Origin: Photobacterium piscicola
GTDB lineage: Bacteria; Pseudomonadota; Gammaproteobacteria; Enterobacterales; Vibrionaceae
Assembly: GCF_900166965.1 (NCBI RefSeq)
Contig: NZ_FUZI01000002.1
Location: 372,001 to 436,000 of the forward strand
Length of the DNA stretch: 64,000 bases
Direction of reading: 5' to 3'
Shown here: piece by piece, positions 53,136 through 62,533 of the stretch
Layout of the letters: the number at the start of each line of letters is the position of its first letter
Numbering within the stretch: position 1 is the stretch's first letter
The notes under the pieces: generated by a model
What the model saw: the letters and a program-made list of their open reading frames with translations, nothing else
Database searches by the model: none
Told to the model about the DNA's origin: nothing
Translations under genes and position numbers: made by a program

Positions 53136-55238
53136 CTAATAAAACCGCTTTTCTTGTTGCGCCATCTCGACTAAATAATCACAAGGTGCAAATCTTTCAC
53201 CATGAGCATCGCTGTATTCACGCATCATATCAACCACCAAATCAATGCCTAGGTGATCCATGTAATGGAATGGGCCGCCAAGGAATGGTGGAAAACCAAT
53301 ACCAAATATAGCGCCAATATCACCATCACGAGCAGATTGAATCACCCCTTCATGTAAACAGCGAGCCGCTTCATTAAGCATCATTAACGTACAACGAATC
53401 GAAATATTGGCTTCAGTTAATTGCTGTTCTGGTGTGATCCCAAGTAAGGTATAAACCGATTTATCCACTTCTTTATTATTGGTGTTATACAAATAGAACC
53501 CTTTACCACTTTTACGACCTTTACGCCCATCTTGTTGTAATACATCAAACATTGCTGGTGTCGCAAAACGCTCACCGAGCTCTGTGACTAAAATAGGGCT
53601 GATCTTAGCACCAATATCAACCCCAACTTCATCAAGTAATGTTATTGGTCCAACCGGAAAACCAAAATTAAGTAACGCCGTATCAATATGTTCAATAGGC
53701 TCACCCGCTAATAATATTTGAGCCGCTTCATTCATATATGGCGCTAAAATACGGTTAACATAAAAACCTGCTTTATCAGCAACGATAATCGGGGTTTTAC
53801 CTTGTTTTTTAGCTAATGCAACCACAGTTGCAATGGTTGTGGCGGAGGTTGTGGCGTGTGGAATAACTTCCACTAATGGCATTTTTTCAACCGGACTAAA
53901 ATAGTGTAAACCAACAATATTTTGTGGGCGCTGCGCATTTGCTGCAATTTGATGAATCGGAATCGAGGACGTGTTAGTTGCAAAAATTGTGTGCTCGAAT
54001 GTATTGGCTTCGATTTCTTGCACCATCTGTTGTTTAAGCGCAATATCTTCAAATACGGCTTCTATCACCACATCAGCATGAGCTATACCACGATAATCAG
54101 TGCTGCCAGTAATACGTAACATCTGCTGTTGCAGTTGTGGTTTTCGAATAATATGCCGCTGACGTTGTTTATTTAAAATGGCATAGTTATACGCGAGTGC
54201 ATGCTGAATACCATCATTAGTAATATCTTTTATTCGTACCGCTAAACCCGCTTTCATAGCTGACACATGCGCGATCCCACCGCCCATTAAACCGCCACCC
54301 AGTATCGCTATACGCTCGATATTAATTGGCTCAGCATCGGCACCTGTCTCTTTTTTCATCGCCGTCGTAGCAAAGAAAATATCGCGTAATGCGCTTGATT
54401 CCGCAGTCATTACCAAGTCACCAAACACTTTCGCTTCTTGTTCAAGCCCGGCTTCAATGCCTTTTTCTAAACCATATTTTACAGTATCTAAAATCGCATC
54501 AATGGCGGGATAACATCCACGTGCCTTTTGCTGCGCTTTTTTAGCGGCTTGATCAAACACCACACTTCGGCCAAAAGCATTACCAGCCATCGCCCAATCT
54601 TGAAATGAATGGGTACGAATTGGCTTAGTGGTTAAAGCCACTTGTTCTGCTACCTGTAACAAAATAGTCTGTGGCACAACTTGATCAACCAACCCTTTTT
54701 TTAAGGCTTGCTTTGCTCGTACCTGTTTACCCGTGAGCATTAATTCTAAGCCATTTGCAACACCAATGAGGCGTGGTAAACGTTGGGTTCCACCAGAGCC
54801 TGGTAATAAGCCTAATTGCACTTCAGGTAAGCCTAAACGCGTAATATCATCGTCGGTACAAATTCGACTATGACACGCTAATGCCAGCTCTAATCCCCCG
54901 CCTAAACAGGGTCCATGAATAGCAGCCACGACATGCATTGGTAAATTTTCAAGGGCATTAAATAGCTGTTGACCTTTATTTGCTAGCGCTTCAGCCTCAG
55001 TGGCTGTTTCACACTTTGCCAACATACGAATATCAGCACCAGCAATGAAGTTATTCGTTTTACCTGAATACACCACCAAACCTTTAAGTTCGGGATGGTG
55101 AGTTAATTCAGCTAAGACATCATTAACCTGATCAACAAAAGCAGCTTGTAAGGTGTTCATTTTTTCATTGGCAACATCAATTTTAAGCCAGCCAATGCCA
55201 TTATCGCCATAAGATAAACTAAATGCTGATTGGGTCAT
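53136..55238 (-). CDS. fadJ: Fatty acid oxidation complex alpha subunit (FadJ)
   Basis: The 700-residue multifunctional protein has an N-terminal enoyl-CoA hydratase domain ([53 protein letters not shown]). It is followed by a 3-hydroxyacyl-CoA dehydrogenase ([46 protein letters not shown]). It works with FadI in anaerobic-type beta-oxidation. The start ATG at 55238 overlaps the fadI stop (TAATG), so the genes are coupled; a longer in-frame start at 55286 is rejected. The Asp/Glu hydratase residues appear intact. Confidence 0.95.
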   Translation of the reverse strand: MTQSAFSLSYGDNGIGWLKIDVANEKMNTLQAAFVDQVNDVLAELTHHPELKGLVVYSGKTNNFIAGADIRMLAKCETATEAEALANKGQQLFNALENLPMHVVAAIHGPCLGGGLELALACHSRICTDDDITRLGLPEVQLGLLPGSGGTQRLPRLIGVANGLELMLTGKQVRAKQALKKGLVDQVVPQTILLQVAEQVALTTKPIRTHSFQDWAMAGNAFGRSVVFDQAAKKAQQKARGCYPAIDAILDTVKYGLEKGIEAGLEQEAKVFGDLVMTAESSALRDIFFATTAMKKETGADAEPINIERIAILGGGLMGGGIAHVSAMKAGLAVRIKDITNDGIQHALAYNYAILNKQRQRHIIRKPQLQQQMLRITGSTDYRGIAHADVVIEAVFEDIALKQQMVQEIEANTFEHTIFATNTSSIPIHQIAANAQRPQNIVGLHYFSPVEKMPLVEVIPHATTSATTIATVVALAKKQGKTPIIVADKAGFYVNRILAPYMNEAAQILLAGEPIEHIDTALLNFGFPVGPITLLDEVGVDIGAKISPILVTELGERFATPAMFDVLQQDGRKGRKSGKGFYLYNTNNKEVDKSVYTLLGITPEQQLTEANISIRCTLMMLNEAARCLHEGVIQSARDGDIGAIFGIGFPPFLGGPFHYMDHLGIDLVVDMMREYSDAHGERFAPCDYLVEMAQQEKRFY

Positions 55239-56548
55239 TATTCTGCCTCCAAAATCATTGCTGCACCAAGGCCACCAGCAGCACAAGCGGTGTTTAATGC
55301 AAAACCACCACCTCGACGTTGCAATTCATGTAATGTTTGAATGATCATTCTTGCGCCTGTCGCAGCAAAAGGATGACCGTAAGCAATCGAGCCACCAAGA
55401 ACATTAAATTTATCCATGTCTATATCACCAAGCGCGTTATCTCGACCCAGTTTTTGTTGAGCAAACCGTTTAGAACTGAACATTTTTACATTGGCTAAAG
55501 TTTGAGCTGCAAATGCTTCATGCATATCAATTAAGGTTAAATCACCAAGAGTCAATCCTGCACGTTCAAGGGCTAATGGGCTGGCATAGGCCGGCCCCAT
55601 TAGCATATCTTCTGCAACATCAATCGCAGTAAATGCATAAGAGCGAATATACCCAAGCGGAGTCAAGCCTAATTCTTTTGCTCGCCCTTCTCGCATCAAT
55701 AATATTGCCGCTGCGCCATCGGTTAATGGGGTTGAATTAGCAGCTGTAACACTGCCATGTAAACGATCAAATGCTGGGGTTAGTTGCGCGTATGCTGCCA
55801 ATGTTGAATCTTGACGAATGTTATTATCACGATCAATCCATTGCAGGTAAGGCGCTGAGAATGCAGTTATTACTTCATCATTCAATAATCCATCTTGCCA
55901 TGCTTTAGCCGCTAACATATGAGAACGATGCGCAAAAGCATCTTGTTCTTCTCGACTAATCGCATGACTTTTTGCCATTTGTTCTGCCGTTTGTCCCATG
56001 CTCAATCCCGTTGAGTATTCAGCAATGGCAGGTGGTACTGGCATCAGATCTTTGACGCCTAATGCACTGAGTAATTTTAAGCGTGCCGGCATGGTTTTGG
56101 CTTTACTTAATGCTAATAACGTCGCAGCCATTTTTTTACTGACCCCAATAGGTAGCATTGAGGTTGAGTCAGCACCGCCCGCGATACCAATATCAATCGA
56201 GCCGGCCATAATACTTTCCGTTACATTAACGGCAGCTTGAAAGCTGGTCGCACAGGCTCGCGTGACACTATAGGCGTCAGTGTGAATATTCATTCCCGTA
56301 CCCAGTACGATTTCACGCGCAATATTTGGTAATTCAGGGGTTTGCACAACTTGGCCAAACACAACTTGATCAATTAACTGTGGATCAAAGTCAGCCACTT
56401 GTAGCATTTCATTAACGGCTAACTTACCCAAATCAAGGGCGGATAAACGATCAAATGCGGTTGATTGACGTGCGAATGGTGTCCGTAACCCGCTAACAAT
56501 AGCAATACGTTCACCGTTACGTGTGGTGATATGTTGAAGACCCGTCAT
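55238..56548 (-). CDS. fadI: Acetyl-CoA acyltransferase (3-ketoacyl-CoA thiolase, FadI)
   Basis: The 436-residue thiolase has the nucleophile Cys in [15 protein letters not shown], the His in [32 protein letters not shown], and the C-terminal Cys in [15 protein letters not shown]. Its length and sequence fit FadI rather than FadA. It is the first gene of the fadIJ operon, with a FadR-like site about 40 bp upstream of its start. Confidence 0.95.
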   Translation of the reverse strand: MTGLQHITTRNGERIAIVSGLRTPFARQSTAFDRLSALDLGKLAVNEMLQVADFDPQLIDQVVFGQVVQTPELPNIAREIVLGTGMNIHTDAYSVTRACATSFQAAVNVTESIMAGSIDIGIAGGADSTSMLPIGVSKKMAATLLALSKAKTMPARLKLLSALGVKDLMPVPPAIAEYSTGLSMGQTAEQMAKSHAISREEQDAFAHRSHMLAAKAWQDGLLNDEVITAFSAPYLQWIDRDNNIRQDSTLAAYAQLTPAFDRLHGSVTAANSTPLTDGAAAILLMREGRAKELGLTPLGYIRSYAFTAIDVAEDMLMGPAYASPLALERAGLTLGDLTLIDMHEAFAAQTLANVKMFSSKRFAQQKLGRDNALGDIDMDKFNVLGGSIAYGHPFAATGARMIIQTLHELQRRGGGFALNTACAAGGLGAAMILEAE

Positions 56549-56584
56549 CGCAACTCCTTGTCACAATTATAATTAACCTCAATT

Positions 56585-56601
56585 GCGAGGTCAGACCACA
56601 T
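56585..56601 (-). promoter_or_regulatory. FadR-like operator upstream of fadIJ
   Basis: The core GGTCAGACC (56589-56597) matches the FadR core GGTCNGACC exactly, with A on either side. It lies about 40 bp before the fadI start, where FadR repression would be expected. Confidence 0.6.
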
Positions 56602-56791
56602 AATTGTAACCACAAAGTAATCAAAAAAAAACATTTGTTTAAAAATGCTTCTTAAATGACGTTTTTGACGTAAAACACTTCGACTTTAAGATGGGTTGTA
56701 GTATAAAAAAGAACAATTACTCTGTGACTAAATACTCATAAAATATAGGTATTATTTTAAAGGGATAATGTCGCGGGGGCTAAATTTAAGC

Positions 56792-56821
56792 AAAAAAAAA
56801 CCACACCCTTAGGTATGGTTT
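56792..56821 (-). terminator. Minus-strand terminator with no annotated gene in front
   Basis: AAACCACACC (56798-56807) pairs with GGTATGGTTT (56812-56821); on the minus strand the stem is followed by a long T-run. The nearest upstream gene on that strand is far away, so it ends an unannotated RNA. Confidence 0.75.
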
Positions 56822-57013
56822 GAATTCACGCAGAAAGCAATCAATCAGCGTAATAAAATAATCAATTAACATAAAGCCAATTGCAAATCAGGAAAACCCC
56901 TGATAGGAGAAAGTAAAGTCAGCCTTCAAAAGGAAGTTGTCATCTTGCTCAACAGACGGTATTAACTATTATTAAGTTATTCAACTTAACCATAACCTCA
57001 ACCATCAGATGAC
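56792..57013 (-). ncRNA. Candidate FNR-dependent small RNA (about 220 nt)
   Basis: On the minus strand, TTGATCTGGTTCAA (57060-57047) matches the FNR site TTGAT-N4-ATCAA at all but one position. A TATAGT -10 hexamer follows at 57025-57020, placing the site near -41 relative to a start at about 57013, the usual class II activator position. The RNA ends at the terminator at 56792-56821. Internal pairings include GTCATCT with AGATGAC and ATCAGG with CCTGAT. No known RNA family was recognised. It could also act as a 5' leader of fadIJ. Confidence 0.45.
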
Positions 57014-57167
57014 CCGACAACTATAACCTACCACTCAGAACAGAATTTGAACCAGATCAATTTTATTGCTATTTATACGATCTTATACACAAAAAGATAG
57101 TGCATCATTCAAAAAAGTTATCAGATGGCATCATTAATTGGTGCAATAACGCTAAACAGGCTCATCA

Positions 57168-57731
57168 ATGATAAAAAAATTTTTTAGTAACAAAAAAGCT
57201 TCTGCTACGGTCTGTTTAAATATGGATAAACAAAAACGTTACGAAGCCCTTGTTAGAGCATGGCACCAAGATTTATATCGCTATGCTTATTGGTTATCTC
57301 ATGATCCCCATATTGCTGAAGATTTAGTGCAAGAAACATGTCTACGCGCATGGAAATCATTAGATAATTTACAAGATGATAATGCTGCTAAAGCATGGTT
57401 GATCACTATTTTACGCCGTGAAAATGCGCGTAGATTTGAACGTAAACAATTTGACTTAGTCGATATTGATGATCACCATATTGCAGACACTAAACCCAGT
57501 GTCGAAATGGATGCTGACCAATATTTATTACATAGACTAATCATGAAGCTAGCCCCCGAATATCGAGAACCGTTAATTTTACAAGTGATGGCTGGATTTA
57601 ATGGCGATGAAATCGCGGGGATCTTAAACCTGAATCGCAATACTGTTATGACGCGACTTTTTCGTGCTCGTAACCAACTAAAAGAACAACTTGAAAAGAA
57701 AACGACTCAAAAGGGGAATCATCATGGATGA
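57168..57731 (+). CDS. ECF sigma factor
   Basis: The 187-residue sigma factor has region 2 (YRYAYWLSHDPHIAEDLVQETCLRAWKSL, AKAWLITILRRENARRFER) and region 4 (LAPEYREPLILQVMAGFNGDEIA, then LNLNRNTVMTRLFRARNQL). The next gene is a DUF3379 protein that overlaps it by 8 bp and is the likely anti-sigma factor. Two FadL outer-membrane channel genes follow. AGG lies 8 nt before the ATG at 57168; an internal ATG at 57222 is a possible alternative start. Confidence 0.9.
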   Translation: MIKKFFSNKKASATVCLNMDKQKRYEALVRAWHQDLYRYAYWLSHDPHIAEDLVQETCLRAWKSLDNLQDDNAAKAWLITILRRENARRFERKQFDLVDIDDHHIADTKPSVEMDADQYLLHRLIMKLAPEYREPLILQVMAGFNGDEIAGILNLNRNTVMTRLFRARNQLKEQLEKKTTQKGNHHG

Positions 57732-58461
57732 TCTAGAATTTCGTCGCCGTTTACTGGCAGATCCTAATGATAATGACCCAGAACTGATTAAAACTAAAAA
57801 TCAGTCCATCACTAATCGCCATTTTTCCAATGAATTACAGCAATTAGATCAACAACTAAAACAAGCATTGCAGGTTGATATTCCTGATAATCTGGCTGAT
57901 AGGATCTTATTCCATCAATCAAGTCAGGTACATCCCCCAAAACAGTCTCACTATAAACGCTATCTATCTTACGGGTTAGCCGCGTCTGTAATGTTTTTTG
58001 TCGGAGTTATGGTAGGGCAACAATATGGGTTTTCACCACAGCATCCTACGCAGCAGGTCTTTACTCCAATATCAATGTCGAGTATCGCTTTACAACACGT
58101 TAATGCTGAAGCGAAATTTGTTGAGCATACAGATGAAGCAGTAACGTTGCAGCAGGTTAATGCCAAACTTAAACCTTTTGGTACCAGTATGAATCAGCTA
58201 CCCGGCCATATTTATTATCTCAATTATTGTGGTTTTGAAGGTAACCGTGCCTTGCACATGGTTGTAGGTACCGATAAAGGGAAAATGACGGTATTTATCG
58301 TGCCACAAACCAGTACGCAGATGGCGACAGACAGTGACCATACCAATAAAAGTTTATTATTACCCCTACAAGATGCCAGCTTAATTGTTGTTGGAGACAA
58401 AGATCAAAAACTAATGCCAATTGCAGAAAAACTTAAATCTGAGCTTTACTGGCAAATCTAG
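57724..58461 (+). CDS. DUF3379 membrane protein, probable anti-sigma factor
   Basis: The 245-residue protein has an acidic, helical cytoplasmic N-terminus (MDDLEFRRRLLADPND), one membrane helix at about 86-102 (YGLAASVMFFVGVMVGQQYG) and a periplasmic C-terminal domain with YYLNYCGFEG. This single-pass layout and coupling to an ECF sigma gene are typical of anti-sigma factors. The ATG at 57724 is chosen because AAGGGG lies 7 nt upstream. The periplasmic domain would be the sensor; its signal is unknown. Confidence 0.85.
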   Translation: MDDLEFRRRLLADPNDNDPELIKTKNQSITNRHFSNELQQLDQQLKQALQVDIPDNLADRILFHQSSQVHPPKQSHYKRYLSYGLAASVMFFVGVMVGQQYGFSPQHPTQQVFTPISMSSIALQHVNAEAKFVEHTDEAVTLQQVNAKLKPFGTSMNQLPGHIYYLNYCGFEGNRALHMVVGTDKGKMTVFIVPQTSTQMATDSDHTNKSLLLPLQDASLIVVGDKDQKLMPIAEKLKSELYWQI

Positions 58462-58618
58462 CCAATAAATCGTTACACAACGACCTAAAAATCGATATGT
58501 TTAGTAAAATATCGATTTTTAGTTGTCACTTAATCTGCTTATTTTTAATGATATATATTCAAATGATCCAAAAATAACCCAAATGAACATGATAAAATAT
58601 GTTTCCCAGCCTAAACGA

Positions 58619-58631
58619 CTGGTCAGCTTTG
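58619..58631 (+). promoter_or_regulatory. Possible FadR site upstream of the first FadL gene
   Basis: CTGGTCAGCTTTG resembles the FadR half CTGGTCNGACNTG, with two mismatches on the right side. It is about 95 bp before the start codon. A run of nine C residues (58642-58650) lies just behind it. Confidence 0.35.
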
Positions 58632-58724
58632 ATACGGCTCTCCCCCCCCCTACAATCATCGCCAATCAGTCATATATAGACTGGACTAATAAATATAAAA
58701 ATCATGATCAGGAATCATAAAAGC

Positions 58725-59963
58725 ATGAACAAGAAGCAGATATTTACACGCTCAGTTATTACTGTAGCCATCGCCTTAGCATCGTCACAAACAATGGCTG
58801 CGGGCTTCCAATTGAATGCCCAATCAGCAACAGGTTTAGGTCGTGCATTCTCTGGTGACGGTGTTATTGCTGATAACGCATCGACTATGGCCAAAAACGC
58901 CGCTTCAATGGCTCTTTTTGACGCACCAGCATTATCATTAGGTGTTATTGCCATTGATACAGATGTGAATGTTACCAATGCCCAATATAATAATAAATCT
59001 ATAAATGACACATCAATTGGTGGCACTAGCTACGCACCGAACATCTACTACATTCAACCTATTAATGATAAATTTTCAGTAGGTGCTTCGTTATATTCAA
59101 ACTTCGGCACTAAAACTGAATTTGATGATAATTATGCAGCCAATGCATTCGGTGGTTTAACTGACGTTAAAAGCGTTAATTTAGGTTTAAGCGCTGCTTA
59201 CCGTATAAACCAACATTTTAGCGTTGGTGGTGGTTTAGATATTATTCATGGTAGCGGTAAATTAAAACGTTATATTCCAGCAGGCACAATTTCAACGCCT
59301 ATCGGAAATATAAATACCCCTAAAGTAAATCTACTTGATATTGATGCAGACGGCCTAGCACTTGGCTTCAATCTTGGCACAATCTACGAATTCAATGACA
59401 ATAACCGTTTTGGTTTATCATACCGTTACAGCCCAACACTAGAAGCTAAAGGCGACATGCATTATGCGGGCGCTAATATTGACGGCCAAAAATTAAAAAT
59501 ACCACTGCCAGATATGCTTGAATTCTCTGGTTTTAATAAACTAAACGATAAATTTGCGGTTCACTATAGTATTCAATGGATCCGTTGGAGCGAGTTCGAC
59601 GTCTTAGAGACATCAGGTAACGTAGAGCTGAATAATTACCAATGGCAAGATGGCTGGCACTACTCTGTAGGTGGCACTTACTACCTAAACAATGATTGGA
59701 CACTACGTGCAGGTTACATGCATGACACCAGTGCTCAACAAAAGAGTAATACCTCTATTTCAGTTCCTGATTCTGCACGTGACTGGTTATCAAGTGGCTT
59801 CAGTTACCACGTTGATAGCAAATCAACTATCGATTTCGGCCTAACTTACCTGATTGGTAAAGATGTTAATGCACAAGAAACAAATCCTATTGGTATGTCA
59901 GTAAATGCGACTACCCGTGCTGATGCATGGCTATACGGTCTACAATACAGCCGTTCATTCTAA
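58725..59963 (+). CDS. FadL-family outer-membrane channel (NPA motif lost)
   Basis: The 412-residue protein has a signal peptide ending TMAA before GFQLNAQSATGLGRAF and a 14-strand barrel ending in Phe (YGLQYSRSF). The N-terminal hatch of FadL proteins usually carries an NPA motif; here the segment reads DNASTMAKNAASM, so Pro is missing. FadL proteins import long-chain fatty acids and other hydrophobic molecules; the altered hatch suggests a different substrate. The ATG at 58725 has AGGAATC upstream; an earlier ATG at 58704 is rejected. Confidence 0.9.
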   Translation: MNKKQIFTRSVITVAIALASSQTMAAGFQLNAQSATGLGRAFSGDGVIADNASTMAKNAASMALFDAPALSLGVIAIDTDVNVTNAQYNNKSINDTSIGGTSYAPNIYYIQPINDKFSVGASLYSNFGTKTEFDDNYAANAFGGLTDVKSVNLGLSAAYRINQHFSVGGGLDIIHGSGKLKRYIPAGTISTPIGNINTPKVNLLDIDADGLALGFNLGTIYEFNDNNRFGLSYRYSPTLEAKGDMHYAGANIDGQKLKIPLPDMLEFSGFNKLNDKFAVHYSIQWIRWSEFDVLETSGNVELNNYQWQDGWHYSVGGTYYLNNDWTLRAGYMHDTSAQQKSNTSISVPDSARDWLSSGFSYHVDSKSTIDFGLTYLIGKDVNAQETNPIGMSVNATTRADAWLYGLQYSRSF

Positions 59964-60321
59964 TTTGAGCGTACAGTAATAATCAATTATAAAAAAGAAG
60001 CCGTAGTGGCTTCTTTTTTTATACGCGAAATAATAGCCAATCTTTATTTTACTCATGATAACCGACCAAAAAACAAAGAATAACGCACAAATAACCATCA
60101 ACATAAACCGCTGAATTAGCATGAGTTCTCGTACATGTGTACGCTCAAATATTAATAGCTTGGTCTTATCGCACAAAGCCTACCCGATAAAAAACCACAA
60201 AAATACAAAAACACAGCATAATACATTTAATAAGGCTATTTTATAAGATAGCTTTTAACGCGTTTTATTGCTGCGAGTATTATTTGCGTAATTATTTCCG
60301 TGAACAATATATTTATCTAAC
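59964..60321. promoter_or_regulatory. Intergenic region between the FadL paralogues
   Basis: These 358 bp contain the terminator at 59991-60020 and then AT-rich promoter DNA for the second FadL gene, including a small AAGGCTAT/ATAGCTTT hairpin (60232-60255). No gene is supported. Confidence 0.5.
59991..60020 (+). terminator. Terminator of the first FadL gene
   Basis: AAAAAAGAAGCC (59991-60002) pairs with GGCTTCTTTTTTT (60008-60020) around a 5-nt loop. Confidence 0.92.
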
Positions 60322-61581
60322 ATGACTAAAAATAAAATTACTTTAGCCTTAGCGATTACTGCTGCTATTGGTATCAGCAATCAAGCCGCTGCCGCAGGTT
60401 TTCAATTAGCAGAATATTCTGCAACAGGTCTAGGACGTGCTTTTGCTGGTGAAGCAGCAATGGCTGATAATGCCAGCGCCCAATTCCGTAACCCTGCAAT
60501 GTTAACGTATTTAAAAGGCATCCAAGTTTCAGCGGGTGCTATTTATGTTGATCCAAACATTGATATTGATGGTCGCCATACTCTATTTGGTCAAACAAGC
60601 ACATCTGACTTTGCTAATAACGCTATTATTCCTAATTTTTATTTTTCTCGCCCATTAACGGATAAAGCAACAATTGGTATTGCGTTTGGTACTCACTTTG
60701 GTATGCGCACCGATCTTGGCACCGATTTCAAAGCCTCTATGTTTGGTAACCAAGCTGAAGTTCACACAGTAGAGATCAACCCTAACCTTGGTTACAAAAT
60801 TAATGACCAATTAAGCGTAGGTGCAGGTGTGCGTTATGTGATGGCAAGCGGCCATTTTGGTGCGGCAAGCCCTATCGCACTACCGGGTATGATCCAAAAA
60901 GGTCAGCACCTGAAATATATGGAAGGTGAAGATAATGCATGGGGCTGGCAAGCAGGCACCGCATGGCAGATTAATGCGAATAACCGCATTGGTGTTAGCT
61001 ACCAATCAGCGGTTAAATTAAACCTTGAAGGCCATGCAAATGGTGTTGCTTTTGATGGTTTTAAAAATGGTCGCTATGCGGGCACATTACCGCTTGAGCT
61101 TCCCGCTTCTGCTGAAATCGCAAGCTTCCATCAGTTAAATGACCAATGGGCTATCCATGCGAGTGTTAACTGGACCGATTGGAGCAGCTTTGAAAAACTA
61201 GAAGCTGATATTCCACAACTTGGTGGTAACCACCATATTAAAAATGAATATTGGAAAGATAACTACCGTTTCGCGATTGGTACCACTTACCAAGCAACGA
61301 ATAAGTTAGTACTGCGTTCTGGTGTTGCTTATGATACATCCGCGGTTGATGAAGCAAACCGTACTCAAACTATTCCTGAAACTGACCGTACATGGTTAAG
61401 TGTGGGTGCAGGTTATGCTTGGTCTGAAAACCTAACCTTTGATGCTGGCTTTACTTACATCTTTGCCAAAGAAGCAAAAATGATTGAGCAAGAGCAAGAG
61501 ATGCCAATATTAGGTAAATTTGAAGGCCAAACATCAGGTCACATTTGGTTAGCGGGTGTACAAGCAAGCTACCGTTTCTAA
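60322..61581 (+). CDS. FadL-family outer-membrane long-chain fatty acid channel
   Basis: The 419-residue protein has a signal peptide ending QAAAA before GFQLAEYSATGLGRAFAGEAAM, the hatch with an intact NPA motif (DNASAQFRNPAML), and a barrel ending in Phe (QASYRF). It would import long-chain fatty acids for FadIJ-type beta-oxidation. It has its own strong terminator. It is clearly a paralogue of the preceding gene (shared SATGLGRAF and DNAS motifs), with a conserved NPA where that gene has lost it. Confidence 0.92.
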   Translation: MTKNKITLALAITAAIGISNQAAAAGFQLAEYSATGLGRAFAGEAAMADNASAQFRNPAMLTYLKGIQVSAGAIYVDPNIDIDGRHTLFGQTSTSDFANNAIIPNFYFSRPLTDKATIGIAFGTHFGMRTDLGTDFKASMFGNQAEVHTVEINPNLGYKINDQLSVGAGVRYVMASGHFGAASPIALPGMIQKGQHLKYMEGEDNAWGWQAGTAWQINANNRIGVSYQSAVKLNLEGHANGVAFDGFKNGRYAGTLPLELPASAEIASFHQLNDQWAIHASVNWTDWSSFEKLEADIPQLGGNHHIKNEYWKDNYRFAIGTTYQATNKLVLRSGVAYDTSAVDEANRTQTIPETDRTWLSVGAGYAWSENLTFDAGFTYIFAKEAKMIEQEQEMPILGKFEGQTSGHIWLAGVQASYRF

Positions 61582-61605
61582 TTTGATACGTAACTAGCGA
61601 CCAAC

Positions 61606-61635
61606 AAAAAGACCGCCAAAATGGCGGTCTTTTTT
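61606..61635. terminator. Bidirectional terminator between FadL and mlaA
   Basis: GACCGCC (61611-61617) pairs with GGCGGTC (61623-61629), flanked by A5 and T6 runs. Confidence 0.92.
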
Positions 61636-61658
61636 ATAGCATGAACTAATCAATAAAA

Positions 61659-62471
61659 TTAATCACTATCAATTTCATCTAGATAGCTATCATCAAATGT
61701 TTCAGCTGCTGGCTGATCACTGACTTTACCATCACTGGCGGTAAAATTCTTATATTGAATATACGCATCACGGGTAAAGATATACGGATCAGGTGAGCTC
61801 TTTAGCATCGCTTCTTGATTGACTAATGCTGCACGATCTTCCATACCTTCAAAGATCCACTTACCTAAGCCTTCCCAGAAGTTTAATAGACTCAATGGCA
61901 AATAGAGATCATCGACAGAATCAGTAAAGCCTCTAAAGGTAATCGGGCCATAAACAGGTAACATCAAGTAAGGACCGTTACCAACACCGTAATAACCAAG
62001 GGTATCGCTAAACTCACGATCTTGAACCTTATTAATATCCGCAGCTGATGCAATATCAATCAGACCCGCCAAACCAAAAACAGTATTAATCCAAAAGCGG
62101 TTAAAATGGGTTAGCGCCTCTTTACCATGCAAGGTAAGTAAGCTATTTACCATCCCTGCTGGTTCATCAAGGTTTGATAAAAAGTTAGCAATACCAGTAC
62201 GGGCAAATGACGGCGTGTAATTCACATAGGCGAGTGAAACAGGACGAGCAACATATGGATCTAAATAATTAAAGTTTAAATCCCACATCGCGCGGTTAAA
62301 GCCTTCAAATGGATCATATACTGCATCCGCCGCAGTATTATCGCCATCAATATGATCAACAACATTTGTTGATACCGTTTGCTCAGTCGCCTTATCGGGT
62401 GATTGAGCACAGCCCACCATGCCGATACTTAAAATAATTATCAGTAATAGCTTTTTATTCAAAACATACAC
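61659..62471 (-). CDS. mlaA: Outer-membrane phospholipid-removing lipoprotein MlaA
   Basis: The 270-residue protein has a lipoprotein signal (LSIGMVGCAQS) and the MlaA/VacJ motifs DPFEGFNRAMWDLNFNYLDPYV, FLSNLDEPAGMVNSLL, FWINTVFGLAGLIDIASAA and YGVGNGPYLMLPVYGP. MlaA sits in the outer membrane with porins and removes misplaced phospholipids, handing them to MlaC. The acidic C-terminal tail (TFDDSYLDEIDSD) is longer than in E. coli. Confidence 0.94.
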   Translation of the reverse strand: MYVLNKKLLLIIILSIGMVGCAQSPDKATEQTVSTNVVDHIDGDNTAADAVYDPFEGFNRAMWDLNFNYLDPYVARPVSLAYVNYTPSFARTGIANFLSNLDEPAGMVNSLLTLHGKEALTHFNRFWINTVFGLAGLIDIASAADINKVQDREFSDTLGYYGVGNGPYLMLPVYGPITFRGFTDSVDDLYLPLSLLNFWEGLGKWIFEGMEDRAALVNQEAMLKSSPDPYIFTRDAYIQYKNFTASDGKVSDQPAAETFDDSYLDEIDSD

Positions 62472-62475
62472 CTAA

Positions 62476-62507
62476 TAAAAAACAGGCTGAACACAATATT
62501 CAGCCTG
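62476..62507 (-). terminator. Terminator of the ccm operon
   Basis: CAGGCTGAA (62483-62491) pairs with TTCAGCCTG (62499-62507). On the minus strand a T6 run follows. It lies 27 bp after the ccmI stop. Confidence 0.88.
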
Positions 62508-62533
62508 CTTCATTCATTTTAGCAATTAATTAC

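Larger units (their letters stand above)
56549..57167. promoter_or_regulatory. Divergent region between fadI and the ECF sigma gene
   Basis: These 619 bp contain the FadR-like site (56585-56601), a minus-strand terminator (56792-56821) and an FNR-like site (57047-57060). The last two define a candidate small RNA, listed separately. The promoter of the sigma gene must lie in the last 150 bp but could not be pinned down. Confidence 0.55.

Noticed and set aside
56792-57013. Interpretation of the candidate RNA as GcvB, because of a shared TTTGCAATTGG
   Set aside because: The G/U-rich seed region that defines GcvB is missing and the gene neighbourhood differs.
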